Origin: Acidobacteriaceae bacterium
Lineage (GTDB): Bacteria > Acidobacteriota > Terriglobia > Bryobacterales > Bryobacteraceae
Assembly (NCBI GenBank): GCA_019246575.1
Contig: JAFAQG010000308.1
Coordinates: 1-9,435 of the forward strand
Length of the DNA stretch: 9,435 nucleotides
Direction of reading: 5' to 3'
The translations under genes were made by a program, and so were the position numbers. Each line of letters opens with the position of its first letter. Within the stretch, counting starts at the first letter, position 1. The notes under the pieces were generated by a model. The model was not told the origin of the DNA. It saw only the letters and a list, made by a program, of their open reading frames with translations, and searched no databases. Positions 7,584-9,435 of the stretch are shown piece after piece.

Positions 7584-9218
7584 TTAACCAGGTTCTTGTT
7601 ATTGTTCGGTGCAATCACAGTAAGCATTCCAGCGGCCACTTATTACATTTCTCCTGTTGGAAGCAACAGAAATAATGGCCGGTCCGAACTCACGCCCTGG
7701 AAGACCTTCGCCAAAGCGTTCGCCTCCATGGCAGGAGGCGATACGCTTGTCTTAGCCGATGGGGCGTACACGGCGGCCACAACGGGCTACATCAACATAT
7801 CGGCGAATTGCAGAAATTGTGCACTCCCCCCGAACGGCATCGATGCCGCACATTTCACAACTATCCAGGCCGCGCATCCCGGCGCCGTGTGGATCCGCAG
7901 CGAGCATCGCGATGGCTTCGATCGGCCCTTACGTCTGGGCGATGTAAGGACTAAGAGCAGGTTTATTAAACTGCAGGGCATCGACTTCGCCGGTGCATTC
8001 CTTGAGAACACTGACCACATCTACATCAAGGAGTGCGGATTCTTTTCCGAAACGAGGGACGCCGGCGGCGTGTTCGACGTGGGAACGAACGACCACAATT
8101 ACGGGAATACATATTTGCTGGTTGAGGATTGCTGGGCGTGGGGGCACGAGCGCGTCATTGTTGTGATCTTTCGCTCCGATCACGTCGTTATCCGACGATT
8201 TGTCGGCCGGCAAGACGGATGCGATTCCTCCTCGCTCGGCTGCGGCAATAACAGCGGCAATTACACAGGAGGAGTGGTCACCTATAACAGCAGCGACGTT
8301 TCGTGGCAAAACGTCATCGTTCTCGACAGCACGGTAGGACCAAAGGGATTTCTCGGCGCGGCGGATTTCTGTACCGCCTGGCACACCAACGCAGACGGCC
8401 ATCTGCCCGGGCACCCGTTCGGACGGAATGAGTGGCTGGGGTCGATTTCGCTCAACTCGAAGATTGGCGGATTTTACGCCGAAATGGACTCCGTCCCCGG
8501 TGTCCTCAATCCGGCGTTTATCTACCGCAACATCGTTGCGTGGAATGCCAGCGGAGATGCGGGCGCAATGGATGCCCAGATCGGGGATTGCGATTCCAAC
8601 TGCCCGCCGGCGGATTTGACCGTAGAAAATGCGACTTTTTCCAAAACCATGCCGCGCGAAAACGATGTCGTTTATATCGGCAGAACGTTCGGCCAAGGCG
8701 GAGCAAAGACCGAGCTACGCAATGCGATCATCACCGGCGTCGGGCGCTACGGCATCAGCGCGGCGGGATTGAAATCCTTGAGCTACGCCGACATTTACGC
8801 GGCGAAGACGACCGAGGGGGCGGTCAACGCAGCGAAATGCAGTCCGGGATGCCGGAACACAGACCCGACACACGACGGGCCTGTGCCGTCATTGAAGTAT
8901 CTGACGCGGATCGAGAACGGCTCCGCGCTCAAAGGTACGGGCTATAAAGGAGCCGACTACGGCGCGAACATTGTTTCACGCTACGGAGTAGACGGCGCAT
9001 TTTACGGCGATCCCAACTACAACACCTTGACAACCGTGCCGCTTTGGCCGTGGCCGAACGAAGACCGGATTAAAAACGATTTCTGTTCAGACCCAAGCAC
9101 GCAACGTGGACTTTGCAATTCGCCATCGCTGACGGCGTACGTCTGGGGTGCAGTCGGTAATTCCCCGCCCCCGGAAGTTACGGCGGATCCTGTCGCTGCG
9201 GGCCCTGCGGGAAAGTAA
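7569..9218 (+). CDS. Secreted right-handed parallel beta-helix protein
   Basis: From the ATG at 7569 the protein has 549 residues. MTIRQLTRFLLLFGAITVSIPA is a good Sec signal peptide (basic start, hydrophobic core, small residues before the probable cut near residue 22), which is why this start is preferred over in-frame ATGs at 7527 and 7551; none has a clear Shine-Dalgarno. The mature protein begins TYYISPVGSNRNNGRSELTPW, followed by GGDTLVLADGAY. That is the standard opening of DUF1565/pectate-lyase-like beta-helix proteins. The middle shows repeating short beta-strand runs with N/D/G turns (IYIKECGFF, VVIRRFVG, FIYRNIVAWNASG, ADLTVENATF, TELRNAIITG). Cysteines fall in close pairs. The C-terminus (WPWPNEDRIKNDFC, then RGLCNSPSLTAYVWGAVGN) looks like a recurring end module. 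It may bind or cleave a polysaccharide, possibly the product of the divergent operon, but no catalytic residues can be assigned and a structural role is equally possible. Confidence 0.82.
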   Translation: MTIRQLTRFLLLFGAITVSIPAATYYISPVGSNRNNGRSELTPWKTFAKAFASMAGGDTLVLADGAYTAATTGYINISANCRNCALPPNGIDAAHFTTIQAAHPGAVWIRSEHRDGFDRPLRLGDVRTKSRFIKLQGIDFAGAFLENTDHIYIKECGFFSETRDAGGVFDVGTNDHNYGNTYLLVEDCWAWGHERVIVVIFRSDHVVIRRFVGRQDGCDSSSLGCGNNSGNYTGGVVTYNSSDVSWQNVIVLDSTVGPKGFLGAADFCTAWHTNADGHLPGHPFGRNEWLGSISLNSKIGGFYAEMDSVPGVLNPAFIYRNIVAWNASGDAGAMDAQIGDCDSNCPPADLTVENATFSKTMPRENDVVYIGRTFGQGGAKTELRNAIITGVGRYGISAAGLKSLSYADIYAAKTTEGAVNAAKCSPGCRNTDPTHDGPVPSLKYLTRIENGSALKGTGYKGADYGANIVSRYGVDGAFYGDPNYNTLTTVPLWPWPNEDRIKNDFCSDPSTQRGLCNSPSLTAYVWGAVGNSPPPEVTADPVAAGPAGK

Positions 9219-9249
9219 CGGGCACACGCATCTAACCGTTGTAGCTGGG

Positions 9250-9280
9250 CCGACAAGGAGCTCGGAAAAGTTTTTATAAG
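9250..9280 (+). promoter_or_regulatory. Candidate promoter for the right-edge gene
   Basis: TATAAG (9275-9280) matches the sigma-70 -10 box at five of six positions. CCGACA (9250-9255) matches the -35 box at four of six with a long 19-nt spacer. A start near 9287 would begin transcription just before the first base of the long stem at 9290, which fits a dedicated leader. The match is weak on its own. Confidence 0.25.
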
Positions 9281-9289
9281 ATGACGGGG

Positions 9290-9386
9290 TCTGCTTGAGT
9301 GTAGGTTTGGTTTGCTGGAAGCTTCATCGGCTTCACTCTAAGGCAAAGCCCCACTCCGATGAAGTGGGGCCTGCACTCGAAGCAGA
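9290..9386 (+). promoter_or_regulatory. Structured RNA leader: 16-pair stem with nested competing hairpins
   Basis: Positions 9290-9305 pair with 9370-9386: 15 Watson-Crick pairs, one G-U (9302/9373) and one bulged G (9379). Inside, CTTCATCGG (9322-9330) pairs perfectly with CCGATGAAG (9356-9364). The apical part contains GGC-AAA-GCC (9342-9350). The inner stem competes with a separate 8-bp hairpin at 9348-9370. The element ends exactly where the AAAGGAGG ribosome binding site begins, so a cis-regulatory leader (riboswitch, attenuator or protein-binding element) is the simplest reading. A palindromic repeat or mobile-element end is the main alternative. I do not recognise a known RNA family. 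Confidence 0.5.
9348..9370 (+). terminator. Terminator-like GC-rich hairpin without U-tract
   Basis: GCCCCACT (9348-9355), loop CCGATGA, AGTGGGGC (9363-9370) is a perfect 8-bp stem. It lies 130 nt after the beta-helix gene's stop and could end that transcript, but no run of T follows, so classical intrinsic termination is not supported. Its loop and right arm overlap the right arm of the 9322-9330 / 9356-9364 stem, so only one of the two can form. Confidence 0.3.
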
Positions 9387-9414
9387 AAGGAGGTTCGAGG
9401 ATATGCTCGAATCT
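9386..9414 (+). promoter_or_regulatory. Strong ribosome binding site inside a start-codon hairpin
   Basis: AAAGGAGG (9386-9393) is a full anti-16S match 9 nt before ATG 9403. AGGTTCGAG (9391-9399) pairs with CTCGAATCT (9406-9414) through 8 Watson-Crick pairs and one G-U, holding half of the ribosome binding site in the stem and placing the ATG in the six-base loop. TTCGAG (9394-9399) can alternatively pair with CTCGAA at 9376-9381, linking this site to the upstream stem. Confidence 0.5.
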
Positions 9415-9435
9415 TGCTTGCTCCTCGTTATCCTG
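9403..9435 (+). CDS. Start of an unidentified protein (cut by right window edge)
   Basis: Only 11 codons are visible: MLESCLLLVIL. The start is supported by an ideal AAAGGAGG site with 9-nt spacing. The hydrophobic run from residue 5 suggests a membrane anchor, signal peptide or small hydrophobic peptide. No function can be assigned. The highly structured leader directly upstream implies controlled translation. Confidence 0.5.
   Translation, partial: MLESCLLLVIL

Noticed and set aside
7929..8696. 255-codon minus-strand frame inside the beta-helix gene
   Set aside because: Antisense shadow of a well-supported gene; no recognisable domain and no ribosome binding site of note.
9250..9275. CCGA/TCGG mini-hairpin followed by AAAAG and TTTTT after the beta-helix gene
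   Set aside because: The 4-bp stem is too short and too far from the T run to be a convincing intrinsic terminator.
9290..9386. CRISPR repeat, tRNA, 6S, SRP or retron-type RNA
   Set aside because: There is one palindrome only, no spacer series, no cloverleaf and none of the conserved sequence blocks of those RNAs. The downstream peptide start gives no sign of a reverse transcriptase.
1..9435. Insertion sequence or transposase genes
   Set aside because: No transposase-like protein, target duplication or terminal repeat was seen in the coding part; the only palindrome of note is at the right edge.

Overview
The window carries a tight block of exopolysaccharide / cell-surface glycan genes on the minus strand (about 7470 down to 1, running off the left edge). 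A divergent secreted beta-helix protein gene lies on the plus strand (about 7527 or 7569 to 9218). At the right edge a strongly structured leader precedes the start of another plus-strand gene. The DNA is moderately GC-rich and densely coding, with short or overlapping junctions. The gene style (GT4, GT2, O-antigen-ligase-like protein, flippase, BioF2/CelD-like GNAT, NodB deacetylase, plus a large secreted right-handed beta-helix protein) suggests a Gram-negative soil-type bacterium. Acidobacteriota (Solibacter/Bryobacter-like) is my best guess, but this is inference from gene style, not from a marker gene.

Minus-strand operon, in transcription order: NodB-type polysaccharide deacetylase (7470-6451), BioF2/CelD-like N-acyltransferase (6441-5272), GT2 glycosyltransferase (5275-4223), Wzx-type flippase (4226-2748), Wzy/WaaL-type O-antigen polymerase or ligase (2748-1486), GT4 glycosyltransferase (1483-371) and a class I SAM methyltransferase (392 to beyond position 1). 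Four of the six junctions overlap (ATGA twice, TGATG once, and 22 bp between the GT4 and the methyltransferase). The other two gaps are 2 and 9 nt, so one polycistronic message with translational coupling is likely. Together the products could assemble a repeat unit on a lipid carrier (GT2, GT4), decorate it (acyltransferase, methyltransferase), flip it across the inner membrane (Wzx-like), polymerise or ligate it in the periplasm (Wzy/WaaL-like) and trim acetyl groups (deacetylase). No initiating sugar-phosphate transferase, chain-length regulator or export porin is visible, so the locus probably continues to the left.

The divergent region (7471-7568) holds an inverted repeat that could fold over the ribosome binding site of the first operon gene. 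The plus-strand gene encodes a roughly 550-residue secreted protein with an N-terminal signal peptide, a DUF1565-like opening, a predicted parallel beta-helix and a run of closely spaced cysteine pairs.

The most unusual part is the right edge. Positions 9290-9386 form a 16-pair stem with one bulge. Inside it a nested 9-bp stem competes with a GC-rich 8-bp hairpin. Directly after comes a perfect AAAGGAGG ribosome binding site and an ATG at 9403, both inside a further hairpin. This looks like a switchable 5' leader or a structured RNA element; only 11 codons of the downstream gene are in view.
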